From Pseudomonas chlororaphis subsp. chlororaphis (GTDB taxonomy: Bacteria; Pseudomonadota; Gammaproteobacteria; Pseudomonadales; Pseudomonadaceae), in contig NZ_CP027712.1 in the NCBI RefSeq assembly GCF_003945765.1, positions 3,348,001 to 3,412,000 of the forward strand: a DNA stretch of 64,000 nucleotides, written 5' to 3'. The notes under the pieces are model-generated. The model was not told the origin of the DNA and made no database searches. It saw nothing but the letters and a program-made list of their open reading frames with translations. Each line of letters starts with the position of its first letter. The stretch's first letter is position 1. Shown one piece after another: positions 43,536 to 51,987 of the stretch. The position numbers and the translations under genes were made by a program.

Positions 43536-44331
43536 CGCTCGCGTAGTGCTGACCGGGGCCAGCGGCGGCATTGGCCTGGCCATCGCCAGCGACCTGTGCG
43601 CCAGTGGCGCCAAGGTCCTGGCAGTGGCGCGTCGACGCGAGCCCCTGGAGCCTTTGCTCGCCCGCTATCCCAGCCAGCTGTGCTGGGTGGCGGCGGACCT
43701 GACCTTCCTCGCCGACCGGCGCAAAGTGCTGACCGCTGCACAGGCCATGGGCGGCATCAACCTGCTGATCAATGCCGCCGGGGTCAATCACTTCACCATG
43801 CTCGACCAGCTCGATGACAGCGACGTCAATGCGATGCTGGCGGTGAACATCGGCGCTCCGGTCTGTTTGACCAAGACCTTGCTGCCACTGCTCAAGCAAG
43901 CCGAGAGCGCTATGGTGGTGAACGTCGGCTCGACCTACGGTTCCATCGGCTACCCCGGTTACGCCGTCTATTGCGCCACCAAGTTTGCCTTGCGCGGGTT
44001 TTCCGAAGCCCTGCGCCGGGAACTGGCGGACACCCGGGTCGGAGTTCTGTATGTCGCGCCACGGGCCACCCATACGAGCATGAATAGCCCCGCAGCCCGG
44101 GCCTTGAATGACGCGCTCAAGTCCAATGTCGACGATCCGCAGACCGTCGCCGCGGCGGTGATCCATGCCATCGCCGGTGACCGCCGTGACCTGTACCTGG
44201 GCTGGCCGGAGCGCTTTTTCATGCGCCTCAACAGCCTGCTGCCCAATCTGGTGGATCGGGGCCTGCGCAAGCAGTTGCCGCTGATCCGTCGCCTGAGCCA
44301 CAAGCCCGATAACGAGCATCTCAAACCATGA
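43522..44331 (+). CDS. Short-chain dehydrogenase/reductase
   Basis: 269 residues. Nucleotide site VVLTGASGGIGLAIASDL (TGxxxGIG), NAAGVNHF, catalytic Ser in NVGSTYGSIGYPGYAVYCATK and the YxxxK pair at YCATK. The C-terminus is longer and more basic than in typical fatty-acid SDRs (RLNSLLPNLVDRGLRKQLPL). It probably reduces or oxidises a carbonyl in the product of the ligase/HDO pair. The ATG at 43522 (GGGGAG) lies inside the HDO gene's last codons. Fourth gene of the operon. Confidence 0.93.
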   Translation: MRLSDARVVLTGASGGIGLAIASDLCASGAKVLAVARRREPLEPLLARYPSQLCWVAADLTFLADRRKVLTAAQAMGGINLLINAAGVNHFTMLDQLDDSDVNAMLAVNIGAPVCLTKTLLPLLKQAESAMVVNVGSTYGSIGYPGYAVYCATKFALRGFSEALRRELADTRVGVLYVAPRATHTSMNSPAARALNDALKSNVDDPQTVAAAVIHAIAGDRRDLYLGWPERFFMRLNSLLPNLVDRGLRKQLPLIRRLSHKPDNEHLKP

Positions 44332-44972
44332 AAAAACTCATCACATGCCTGCTGCTGGGGGCCTTGAGCCAGAGCGTCTGGGCGCTGGACCCCGCCGACC
44401 AGCAACGCCTGAACGGCATTCAGCAAAGCTGGGCACACATCCAATACGAAATCCCGGAAGGCCAACGCACCGCCGCGTTCGAACAACTGGCCAGCCAGAC
44501 TTCTGCGTTCACCCGGGAGCGTCAATCGCTGGCCGAAGCCTGGATCTGGTCCGGCATCGTCACCAGCAGTTGGGCCGGCGCCCAGGGTGGCCTCGGCGCG
44601 CTGAGCAAGGCCAAGGCGGCGAAAGGCTATCTGGAGCAGGCCATGGCCCTGGACCCCAAGGCTCTGCAAGGCTCGGCCTACACGAGTCTTGCCGCACTGT
44701 ACGACCGGGTGCCGGGCTGGCCCATCGGTTTCGGCGACGCGGAAAAAGCCGAGCAGTTGCTCAAGCAGGCCTTGCAGGTGAACCCCGATGGCATCGACAG
44801 TCTGTACTTCTGGGGTGATCATCTCTACCGTCAAAAACGCTACGGCGAAGCCCGCGACGCACTGCAAAAAGCCCTGCGGGCAGCCCCGAGACCCGGCCGG
44901 GAAACCGCCGACGCCGGGCGTCGCAAGGAGATCGAGGCACTGCTGGTGGACGTGAACAAGAAACTCAACTGA
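44328..44972 (+). CDS. Periplasmic TPR-type protein
   Basis: 214 residues. A signal peptide (KKLITCLLLGALSQSVWA) is followed by tetratricopeptide-like helix pairs (LASQTSAFTRERQSLAEAWI, KAKAAKGYLEQAMALDPKAL, AEQLLKQALQVNPDGIDSLY, YGEARDALQKALRAAPRPGR). It resembles the TatT-type periplasmic component of TRAP transporters but no TRAP genes are nearby. It could anchor or export the pathway product, or serve as an envelope sensor for the adjacent two-component system. The overlap with the SDR stop (ATGA) keeps it in the operon. Confidence 0.85.
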   Translation: MKKLITCLLLGALSQSVWALDPADQQRLNGIQQSWAHIQYEIPEGQRTAAFEQLASQTSAFTRERQSLAEAWIWSGIVTSSWAGAQGGLGALSKAKAAKGYLEQAMALDPKALQGSAYTSLAALYDRVPGWPIGFGDAEKAEQLLKQALQVNPDGIDSLYFWGDHLYRQKRYGEARDALQKALRAAPRPGRETADAGRRKEIEALLVDVNKKLN

Positions 44973-44983
44973 CAGGAGTCCGT

Positions 44984-45646
44984 GTGCGCTTATTACTGAT
45001 TGAGGATGACGTGGCCCTCGGCGAGGGTATCCAGCATGCCCTGGAACGCGAGGGCTACACCGTCGACTGGCTGCAGGACGGCGGCAGCGCCTTGCATTCG
45101 CTGCTCAGCGAAACCTTTGATCTGGCGGTGCTCGACCTCGGCCTGCCGCGCATGGACGGCCTGGATGTGCTGCGACGCCTGCGTGACAGTGGCTCCAACC
45201 TCCCGGTGCTGATCCTCACCGCCCGGGATGCCACGGAAGACCGCATCGCCGGGCTCGACGCCGGGGCCGACGATTACCTGATCAAGCCCTTCGACCTGGC
45301 CGAACTCAAGGCGCGCCTGCGCGCCTTGCTGCGGCGCAGCGCCGGCCGCGCCCAGATGCTGATCGAGCATGCAGGCATCAGCCTGAACCCCGGTACCCAG
45401 CAGGTCAGCTACCAGGGCGAACCGGTGGCCCTGACCCCCAAGGAATACCAACTGCTCCACGAATTGTTGTCGCCGCCTGGCCGCGTGATCACCCGCGATC
45501 ACCTGATGCAGTTGCTCTACGGCTGGAGCGAGGAAGCGGAAAGCAACACCCTGGAAGTACATATCCACCACCTGCGCAAGAAGTTCTCCAGCCACCTCAT
45601 CCGCACCGTCCGCGGCGTCGGTTACCTGGTGGAAGGCCGCCCATGA
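44984..45646 (+). CDS. OmpR/PhoB-family response regulator
   Basis: 220 residues. The receiver domain has LLIEDDVALGEGI, the phosphoacceptor Asp in LAVLDLGLPRMDG and LIKPFDLAELKARL (the conserved Lys). A winged-helix effector domain follows (VALTPKEYQLLHELLSPPGR, NTLEVHIHHLRKKF, LIRTVRGVGYLVEG). The start is a GTG, 12 bp after the TPR stop, with AGGAG six bases upstream. Cognate kinase is the next gene, overlapping by four bases. It probably controls this same operon or the metal operon downstream. Confidence 0.95.
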   Translation: MRLLLIEDDVALGEGIQHALEREGYTVDWLQDGGSALHSLLSETFDLAVLDLGLPRMDGLDVLRRLRDSGSNLPVLILTARDATEDRIAGLDAGADDYLIKPFDLAELKARLRALLRRSAGRAQMLIEHAGISLNPGTQQVSYQGEPVALTPKEYQLLHELLSPPGRVITRDHLMQLLYGWSEEAESNTLEVHIHHLRKKFSSHLIRTVRGVGYLVEGRP

Positions 45647-47010
45647 CCTCTATCAGGCGTCGTACCCTGACGTTGATCCTCGGGCTGCTGTTCCTTGGCC
45701 TGTTGATCATGACCGTACTCAACCTTCACGACAGCAATCATGAAATAGACGAGGTCTACGACGCCCAGCTGGCTCAGAATGCTCGCCTGCTGCAAGGGAT
45801 CATGCGCATGCCGATGGCCAGCAAGGAGCACGCCGAGCTGTATCAGGCGTTCAACCAGGCGCTGGGCCAGGCCGTCCCCCAAGTCGATGGCCACCCCTAT
45901 GAAAGCAAGATCGCGTTCCAGGTCTGGAACGCCCAGGGCGAGCTGTTGGTTCACACCTTGAGCGCGCCGGTCTTTTCAGCGGCGTCGGCCGCGCCCGGCT
46001 TCAGCGACGTGACCGATCCGAATAGCCGTAAATGGCGGGCATTCACCCTTGATGACACGCAGTACGGCCTGAAGATATGGGTCGGCGAGCGGGACGATGT
46101 ACGCGCCGACCTGGTTGACCGGATTGTTCGTCACACCGTCGTCCCTAATCTGCTTGGCAGCCTGATGCTCGCTGCGGTGATCTGGCTGGCAATCGGCTGG
46201 GGCTTGAAACCACTGGTGGATATGGCGGCGACGCTGCGTGCGAGGCATCCCGGCTCTCTCGAACCGTTGCAGTTGATGCCGTTGCCCACTGAACTCGAGC
46301 CCATGCAGGCGGCCCTCAACCGGGTGCTGGCACAGATTCAGGAAGTCATGGGCCGTGAACGGCGTTTTATCGCTGACGCCGCCCATGAAATGCGCACCCC
46401 ACTGGCGGTGCTCAGGGTGCATGCGCAGAACCTGATGGAGGAGGGGAGCGAGCAGGATCGCCGTGAATCGCTCGAGCATTTGATTGCCGGCGTGGACCGA
46501 ACCACTCGGCTGGTCAACCAGTTGCTGACGATGGCGCGTATTGAGCCGCAAACGGACACCCATGCAGCACCCTGCATCGATCTGGCGGCGACGGTTCGTG
46601 AAAGCCTGGTCCAGCTGACGCCCTGGTTGTTGAACCAGGGGCTCGAGCTGGCTTTCGATGTCGACGAAGGCATCGGCCGTGTCAGAGTCAACGCGGCGGC
46701 CATCGACATCGCCTTGAACAACCTGGTGACCAATGCAGCAAACTTTTCGCCGCCCCACGGACTGATCACGGTGCGGCTGGCCAAGAAACAGGAACACTAC
46801 GAACTGTCCGTCGAGGACCAGGGGCCGGGAATCGATGAGACTGAACGCGAGCGACTCTTCGAGCGTTTCTATAGTCGCGGAAATGCTCAGGGAGCAGGGT
46901 TGGGGCTGACTATCGTGCAGGCCATTGCAGCGCGCCTGGGCGGGCAGATCAGATTGGAGAATCGCCACCCTGGCGGGCTGCGGGCGACGTTGGAGATTCG
47001 TCGCTTTTAA
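45643..47010 (+). CDS. Sensor histidine kinase
   Basis: 455 residues. Two membrane helices (about 8-27 and 165-185) flank a periplasmic sensor region of about 135 residues. A HAMP-like linker is followed by FIADAAHEMRTPLAVLRVHA (H-box, the phosphorylated His), the N-box NLVTNAANFSPPHG and G-boxes VEDQGPGID and GAGLGLTIVQAIA. It belongs to the QseC/CreC-like group. The stimulus is not readable from sequence. It is encoded at the end of the operon that holds the ligase, HDO and SDR. Confidence 0.95.
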   Translation: MTSIRRRTLTLILGLLFLGLLIMTVLNLHDSNHEIDEVYDAQLAQNARLLQGIMRMPMASKEHAELYQAFNQALGQAVPQVDGHPYESKIAFQVWNAQGELLVHTLSAPVFSAASAAPGFSDVTDPNSRKWRAFTLDDTQYGLKIWVGERDDVRADLVDRIVRHTVVPNLLGSLMLAAVIWLAIGWGLKPLVDMAATLRARHPGSLEPLQLMPLPTELEPMQAALNRVLAQIQEVMGRERRFIADAAHEMRTPLAVLRVHAQNLMEEGSEQDRRESLEHLIAGVDRTTRLVNQLLTMARIEPQTDTHAAPCIDLAATVRESLVQLTPWLLNQGLELAFDVDEGIGRVRVNAAAIDIALNNLVTNAANFSPPHGLITVRLAKKQEHYELSVEDQGPGIDETERERLFERFYSRGNAQGAGLGLTIVQAIAARLGGQIRLENRHPGGLRATLEIRRF

Positions 47011-47081
47011 TGCAGCCAGGGCCCACAACGCCAACCGAAGCTCGATGAGCTGCGTTGCATTGCGCAGGTACGACGAATCCG

Positions 47082-47396
47082 TCATGCAGGACGGTCGGGG
47101 TACTTCCTGTTGCTATCGGGTAGGCCCGCATGTTCCTGGTCATTGCCAGCGCCGCTGGGGTGATGGCCACAGCAACTGCCATGTTCACCACTTTCACCAT
47201 GCTCACGTCCGCCATGCCCATGCCCACGGTGCATGAAAAAATGCATCAGTGGACAGGCCAGTAGTAACAGGAATGGCAGATACGGAAGGACGTGAGCCCT
47301 GTGCTCGGTGAACAGGAAATAACCAGCGATGGCGAGGAAGCCTAAAAAGTACCCGTAGGTACCTCTTGCGCGATGCTGGGGAAAGTTATGACTCAT
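47082..47396 (-). CDS. DUF2933-type small membrane protein
   Basis: 104 residues. Two closely spaced membrane segments (GYFLGFLAIAGYFLF and VLPYLPFLLLLACPLMHFFM) followed by a His/Gly-rich tail (HRGHGHGGREHGESG, then SCCGHHPSG). This His- and Cys-rich tail is a probable metal-binding region. Proteins of this family usually lie next to copper or heavy-metal ATPases, as here. Last gene of the minus-strand metal operon. Confidence 0.8.
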   Translation of the reverse strand: MSHNFPQHRARGTYGYFLGFLAIAGYFLFTEHRAHVLPYLPFLLLLACPLMHFFMHRGHGHGGREHGESGEHGSCCGHHPSGAGNDQEHAGLPDSNRKYPDRPA

Positions 47397-47439
47397 GATG
47401 GCACTCCTTGAAAGGAAGAGGGGCGGCTATAAGGCAAGA

Positions 47440-47649
47440 TCACTTTCTTTTCAGCTGCCGACGAGCCTCGGCCATATCCTTGTCAAATTGACGGATACCG
47501 CGAAAAAGTTGCACCCCGACCAAGACCGGGCACAGCAGGAATAACCCGGCCAGGACAAACGATTTGCCAGTCAGCCCCAACAGGTAAACCACTGTTGCAA
47601 TACCCACAACACTCACCAGGAGGCAGATTATAAAAACCTCGCGCTTCAT
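47440..47649 (-). CDS. Small two-helix membrane protein
   Basis: 69 residues: two membrane helices ([20 protein letters not shown] and [19 protein letters not shown]) and a basic C-terminal tail ([14 protein letters not shown]). It overlaps the ATPase stop codon by four bases, so it is translationally coupled to it. The family is unknown to me, but such small proteins are often accessory subunits of copper P-type ATPases. It is conserved in position next to the DUF2933-type gene only in this copy that I can see. Confidence 0.75.
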   Translation of the reverse strand: MKREVFIICLLVSVVGIATVVYLLGLTGKSFVLAGLFLLCPVLVGVQLFRGIRQFDKDMAEARRQLKRK

Positions 47650-49829
47650 GATCTGGCCTCCTGACTCAAGCCAATACGGGCACGTTTGAGCAGCGCGGAG
47701 TTGGCAATCACCGACAACGAGCTGAGTGCCATGGCGGCGGCAGCGATGATGGGGTTGAGCAGGCCAAAGGCCGCGATTGGAATGCCGACACTGTTGTAGA
47801 TGAACGCCCAGAACAGGTTCTGTTTAATCTTGACCATGGTCGCGCGCGACAGCTTGATCGCCGTGACCACGTCACGTACATCGTTCTTGAGCAAGATGAT
47901 GCCGCCGGTTTCCTTGGCGACATCCGAACCCGAGCCGATGGCAATGCCGATGTCGGCGGTGGCCAGGGCCGGCGCATCGTTGACACCATCGCCAACCATG
48001 GCCACGACCTGCCCATCGCTTTGCAATTGACGGATCACCGCAGCCTTGTCATCCGGCAGGACCTCGGCGATCACCCGCTCGATGCCGGCCTGCCGCGCGA
48101 CCGCTTCGGCGGTACGGTGATTATCGCCACTCAACAACACGACCTTGATGCCGCTTGCCTGCAATGCCGCAACGGCCTCAGCCGCTTCGGGCTTAATGGT
48201 ATCGGCCACGGCAATCACCCCGAGCAAGCGCTCATCGGCACCGACCAGCATAGAGGTCTTGCCATCGGCTTCCAGGCGGATGAGGTGTTCCTCGGCAGCT
48301 TCGGTCGAAATGCCTTGGCGGGCGAATAACCGCCGGTTGCCCAGCCATATGTGTTGACTGTCGACACGGCCTTCGATGCCGTGGCCGGCGATTCCCTGGA
48401 TACCGGTAGCTTTCGGCAAGCGGATGCCATGATGCGCAGCGGCGCGTACTATCGCCGCGCCAAGCGGATGTTCTGAACCGGACTCCACGGCGGCAGCGAG
48501 TATCAAGACCTCGCTTTCCAACACGGTGTCTAGCGAGATCACATCGGTTACGTTTGGTTCGCCTCGGGTAATGGTGCCGGTTTTGTCGAATACCACCGTA
48601 CTCAGTTTTTCTGCCCGCTCCAGTACTTCGCCGCCGCGAATAAGGATGCCGTTATCAGCCCCCTTACCAACACCGACCATTAACGCGGCGGGTGTCGCCA
48701 CACCGAGTGCGCAGGGACAGGAAATGATCAGAACCGCGATAAAGGCCAATAGCCCCTGCGGGAAATTCCCCGCAAGAGACCAGCCGACCAGCGCCAACAG
48801 CGCGACGGCCACCACTGCAGGCACAAAGTAGCCAGTGACCTGGTCGGCTAACCGCTGGATCTGTGCAGTGCTGCTCTGTGCCTCCTCGACCATCTTGATG
48901 ATCTGTGCCAGTGCAGTATCGGCACCGATTCTGCTCGCCTTGAACGTGAACACGCCACTGCCATTGAGCGTACCTCCGATCACCGAACTGCCCGGGTGTT
49001 TGTCGACCGGCATCGACTCACCAGTCAGCATGGACTCATCTACCGGTGACCGACCTTCACTGACATCACCGTCGGTGGGAATTTTTTCGCCAGGTTTGAC
49101 TACCAGGAACTCGCCGGCCATGACGCTCTCAGCAGGCAGGTCGACTTCTTGCCCGTCACGAATCACATGCGCGATCGCCGGTTTGAGATCGAGCAAGCGC
49201 CGTACCGCGGCAGAGGATTTCTTCTTGATGATCTCCTCCATGTACCTGCCCAGCAGCACGAAGGCGATGATGACCGCCGACACCTCGAAATAGACGTCGC
49301 GCTCGGCCACCTTGACTGGCAGGACGTCCGGGAAGAACAACACCGCGACGCTGTAGAAATAGGCGACTGAGGTACCGAGGGCAATCAGGAAATCCATGTT
49401 GATGTTACGGGTGCGAACGGCGTTCCACGCCCCCTTGTAGAAACTCCAGCCACCGATGAACTGTACCGGTGTGACCAGCAGGAATAACCAGATGCCCCAT
49501 GTGAACCAGGGGAGCGCCGGGATCGGCACCCACGTCAGCAGCGTGGCGCCCGCAGCCAGTGCAATGAAGGCGCCTGCACGCAGCAGCGCCAAGGCCAGAA
49601 CGCCGGTCAGGGCGATAGTGACCCGGGTTTTCATCGCCTTCAGTTCACGCTCTGGCGACTCGAAGGTGCGCAGGCAGGTATCGCTGCAAAAGTAATAGCG
49701 GCGCCCGCCACGTTCTTGTGACAAGGCTGTGCTCTTGTCCACCATCATTCCGCAGATCGGATCCTTCGCCATGGTTCCTGATGCAAGCGGCTGCCGATGG
49801 TGGCTGTGCTGCATGTGTGACTGGTTCAT
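47646..49829 (-). CDS. Copper-type P1B-1 ATPase with YHS-like N-terminus
   Basis: 727 residues. A His-rich N-terminus ([13 protein letters not shown]) and a YHS-like metal domain ([10 protein letters not shown] to [12 protein letters not shown]) replace the usual CxxC HMA repeats. [19 protein letters not shown] is the transport CPC motif, [18 protein letters not shown] the phosphorylation loop, and [11 protein letters not shown] the HP motif. The TM segment ending [19 protein letters not shown] matches the Cu(I) M-x-SS pattern. It exports Cu(I), or possibly Ag(I), from the cytoplasm. The ATG at 49829 (AGGAGG) is preferred over an upstream 31-codon extension. Confidence 0.93.
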   Translation of the reverse strand: MNQSHMQHSHHRQPLASGTMAKDPICGMMVDKSTALSQERGGRRYYFCSDTCLRTFESPERELKAMKTRVTIALTGVLALALLRAGAFIALAAGATLLTWVPIPALPWFTWGIWLFLLVTPVQFIGGWSFYKGAWNAVRTRNINMDFLIALGTSVAYFYSVAVLFFPDVLPVKVAERDVYFEVSAVIIAFVLLGRYMEEIIKKKSSAAVRRLLDLKPAIAHVIRDGQEVDLPAESVMAGEFLVVKPGEKIPTDGDVSEGRSPVDESMLTGESMPVDKHPGSSVIGGTLNGSGVFTFKASRIGADTALAQIIKMVEEAQSSTAQIQRLADQVTGYFVPAVVAVALLALVGWSLAGNFPQGLLAFIAVLIISCPCALGVATPAALMVGVGKGADNGILIRGGEVLERAEKLSTVVFDKTGTITRGEPNVTDVISLDTVLESEVLILAAAVESGSEHPLGAAIVRAAAHHGIRLPKATGIQGIAGHGIEGRVDSQHIWLGNRRLFARQGISTEAAEEHLIRLEADGKTSMLVGADERLLGVIAVADTIKPEAAEAVAALQASGIKVVLLSGDNHRTAEAVARQAGIERVIAEVLPDDKAAVIRQLQSDGQVVAMVGDGVNDAPALATADIGIAIGSGSDVAKETGGIILLKNDVRDVVTAIKLSRATMVKIKQNLFWAFIYNSVGIPIAAFGLLNPIIAAAAMALSSLSVIANSALLKRARIGLSQEARS

Positions 49830-49854
49830 CGCGGCCTCCTGCTCGAAGCGGCTA

Positions 49855-50124
49855 TCAGGGCCTGCCATGGAGTTTGTTTGACAGCCACGCGAACAAGGTG
49901 CCGACCACCGCGCCCCATACACTCAAGACCAGCAGCGGCCCGACGAACGTCGCCAAGTTGTAGTCTTGTGGCGCCTGAAGGCGAGCAAAGTCGAGGCCAT
50001 GGAACAAGGCACTGAGAAAAGCGACACCCTGCGCCGGCCACAGCACATAGAGCAGCGCACAGATGGTGTAGGAAATGGCCATGGTCAGGGCCAGGGAAAT
50101 GCCGGTTTTCCAGGGAGCGTTCAT
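49855..50124 (-). CDS. DUF5676-type small membrane protein
   Basis: 89 residues with three membrane segments ([33 protein letters not shown], and [25 protein letters not shown]). Such proteins recur beside copper ATPases and NnrU/methyltransferase-like membrane proteins. The ATG at 50124 has AGGAG upstream and overlaps the stop of the methyltransferase gene. The function is unknown; it may stabilise or regulate the ATPase. Confidence 0.8.
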   Translation of the reverse strand: MNAPWKTGISLALTMAISYTICALLYVLWPAQGVAFLSALFHGLDFARLQAPQDYNLATFVGPLLVLSVWGAVVGTLFAWLSNKLHGRP

Positions 50125-50807
50125 GGCTGTTCTCCTGGGCCTGGAGGGGCACCAGTAGGGGGAGGGGGGCTGTGAGCGGCTGACCACGGCAGGAATGCCG
50201 GCGTCTGCTGCGAGTAACTGCGATAGGTATCACCGAAATGCGCAAGCATCTCCTGTTCTTCTCGCTTCGCCAGCCTGGCGTAGACCACCAGGAGGATTGG
50301 AAACATCACCAGAGTGATCAAGGTAGGCCACTGCAACAGAAAACCGAACATGATCAGCACGAAGCCGACGTACTGTGGGTGACGGATCCGTGCATAGGGC
50401 CCGTCGAGGGCCAGTTGCCCAGTACTTTGGGCCTTGTAGAGCACACGCCAGGCGGCCGCCAATAACCAGAAGCCGCCGGCGATCAGCAAGTTGCTGAGAA
50501 TGTGGAATGGCCCCCAGTGCGGATTGACCTTCCAGCCCATGACCATTTCGAGCAAATGCCCGGCGTCGTGCGAAAGGAAGTCGATGCCAGGGAAGTGGCG
50601 TGTAAGCCAGGGCATCAGCAGGTAGATCGTCAGCGGAAACCCGTACATTTCGCTAAACAGCGCCACCAGGAACGCCGAGAACATGCCAAATGAGCGCCAA
50701 TCGCGGTTCGTCCTGGGCCGGGTGAAGCTGAAGGCGAACAAGATAAACACTAATGAATTGATAATGACCAGCGACCAGAGGCCGTAGGCCGGTTCGGCAT
50801 GATCCAT
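50121..50807 (-). CDS. Isoprenylcysteine methyltransferase-family membrane protein
   Basis: 228 residues with about five membrane helices. [20 protein letters not shown] is the ICMT/PEMT SAM-binding signature, with [20 protein letters not shown] as the conserved C-terminal part and [20 protein letters not shown] the preceding helix. It likely methylates a membrane-linked substrate, though in metal operons this family has no proven role. The ATG at 50807 has AGGAGCGCC upstream. A Pro-rich tail follows the catalytic part. Confidence 0.88.
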   Translation of the reverse strand: MDHAEPAYGLWSLVIINSLVFILFAFSFTRPRTNRDWRSFGMFSAFLVALFSEMYGFPLTIYLLMPWLTRHFPGIDFLSHDAGHLLEMVMGWKVNPHWGPFHILSNLLIAGGFWLLAAAWRVLYKAQSTGQLALDGPYARIRHPQYVGFVLIMFGFLLQWPTLITLVMFPILLVVYARLAKREEQEMLAHFGDTYRSYSQQTPAFLPWSAAHSPPPPTGAPPGPGEQP

Positions 50808-50961
50808 GGTTGGCGCTCCTCACTTGCCGGGTGTGTTTGCCGTTCATGCCTTTATGATGATCGCCGTGGCGTGGGGCATGAACAGCTGCACAAGTGGGCG
50901 GTCGGTGTCGGCTCGGCCAGTGACTTCGCCTTGCCGGATTCTTTGGCGACACACCTCAGGT

Positions 50962-51369
50962 TCATTTCTTCATTGGCATGTCCATCATCGACGACTGCTG
51001 CTCCATCATCTGCATCATCATGTCCATCATGCCTTTGCCTGTGCCGTCCTTGGCTGCGGACATCCCCATACACCCCATGGAGCCCTGCTCCTTGCTCATC
51101 ATGGCCATGCCGTTCTTCAGCGCTTTCATGCCTTCTTGCAGGGCGGCCTGGCGCTCGGCGGGCGTTTTGGCCGCCGCGGCCTTGTCATGGGCAGCCTGCA
51201 TTTTCTCCATCTGCTCGGTCATGGCTTCAGTCATGGCCGTCGGCGTCGGTGCAGTGCTCTCGATTGCGCCGCCTGGCGCATCGGCCGGGTGATGCGCATC
51301 CTCGGCAGAGGCCATGAGTGCCCCGCCAGCCAAGACGGCAGCTAGAACGAATGTTGAATGCTTGTGCAT
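50962..51369 (-). CDS. Met-rich periplasmic protein
   Basis: 135 residues. A signal peptide (STFVLAAVLAGGALMASA) precedes a charged helical region and a very Met-rich C-terminus (GMMDMMMQMMEQQSSMMDMP) with His and Cys nearby (HHPADAP and MGCMGMSA). The composition fits periplasmic Cu(I) binding, as in copper-resistance proteins. The ATG at 51369 has AGGAG; the longer frame to 51459 is unlikely. Not a known named family that I can assign. Confidence 0.82.
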   Translation of the reverse strand: MHKHSTFVLAAVLAGGALMASAEDAHHPADAPGGAIESTAPTPTAMTEAMTEQMEKMQAAHDKAAAAKTPAERQAALQEGMKALKNGMAMMSKEQGSMGCMGMSAAKDGTGKGMMDMMMQMMEQQSSMMDMPMKK

Positions 51370-51477
51370 GATGAACTCCTGAACTCGTGAGGGAATAAGC
51401 AGCAATGACAGAGACGCGAAAAGCGGCGCAGCAGAACGGAGCGACCCGTGCTCTGCCACTTTTGAATCAGGGAGGGG

Positions 51478-51873
51478 TTAATCGTTGAAACGGACGAAAG
51501 CCAGGCGGGCCGGTTCTTTCGGCGGGGCGGGGCGCTTCAGTGCAAGGGTGGCAAAGGAGGATTCTTTCGCCGGATCGAGCATCATTATGACTGCCGCAGT
51601 TAACAGCAAGAGGGCGGCCCACTGGAGGGCGTCCAATGCTGGATGCTGCAATGCAGGTTTTATCGCCGTGACAGTGTCCTCACAGCTTTGCAGGCAACCA
51701 CTGGCGTGGAGGGCATGGTCATCCGCCACCCACTGCTCGGCATTATGTGGCGCGGCCAGATCGTGATTTGCCTGCACCAGGCAGCCCTGGATGGCCATCA
51801 CGCCCATGGCTGACACCCACACCACGAGGGTGAGGTGCAACAGGCGTTGGCGATGACGGCGGAACCAGGACAT
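51478..51873 (-). CDS. Hypothetical membrane protein heading the copper operon
   Basis: 131 residues. An N-terminal membrane anchor or signal (LLHLTLVVWVSAMGVMAIQG) followed by a region with three Cys and several His (CLVQANHDLAAPHNAEQW and HASGCLQSCEDT), then a second membrane helix (ALQWAALLLLTAAVIMMLDP) and a basic tail. The Cys/His spacing suggests a metal site facing the periplasm, possibly DUF2946-like. It is the first gene of the minus-strand operon; the box at 51939 is 66 bp upstream. Confidence 0.72.
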   Translation of the reverse strand: MSWFRRHRQRLLHLTLVVWVSAMGVMAIQGCLVQANHDLAAPHNAEQWVADDHALHASGCLQSCEDTVTAIKPALQHPALDALQWAALLLLTAAVIMMLDPAKESSFATLALKRPAPPKEPARLAFVRFND

Positions 51874-51938
51874 GAAGTACAACCTCGACTTATGACGTCG
51901 TATCGGTTTTCAGTCTAGCCAGCACGGCAGTGGAGAAT

Positions 51939-51952
51939 TTGATCAAAATCAA
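51939..51952. promoter_or_regulatory. Perfect ANR/FNR box upstream of the copper operon
   Basis: TTGATCAAAATCAA, an exact match, 66 bp before the start at 51873. It ties the copper operon to the same spacing rule as the stress island. Confidence 0.85.
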
Positions 51953-51987
51953 ATTTCGGCGATTGACCGCCGAAGCGGCTGTATCGA

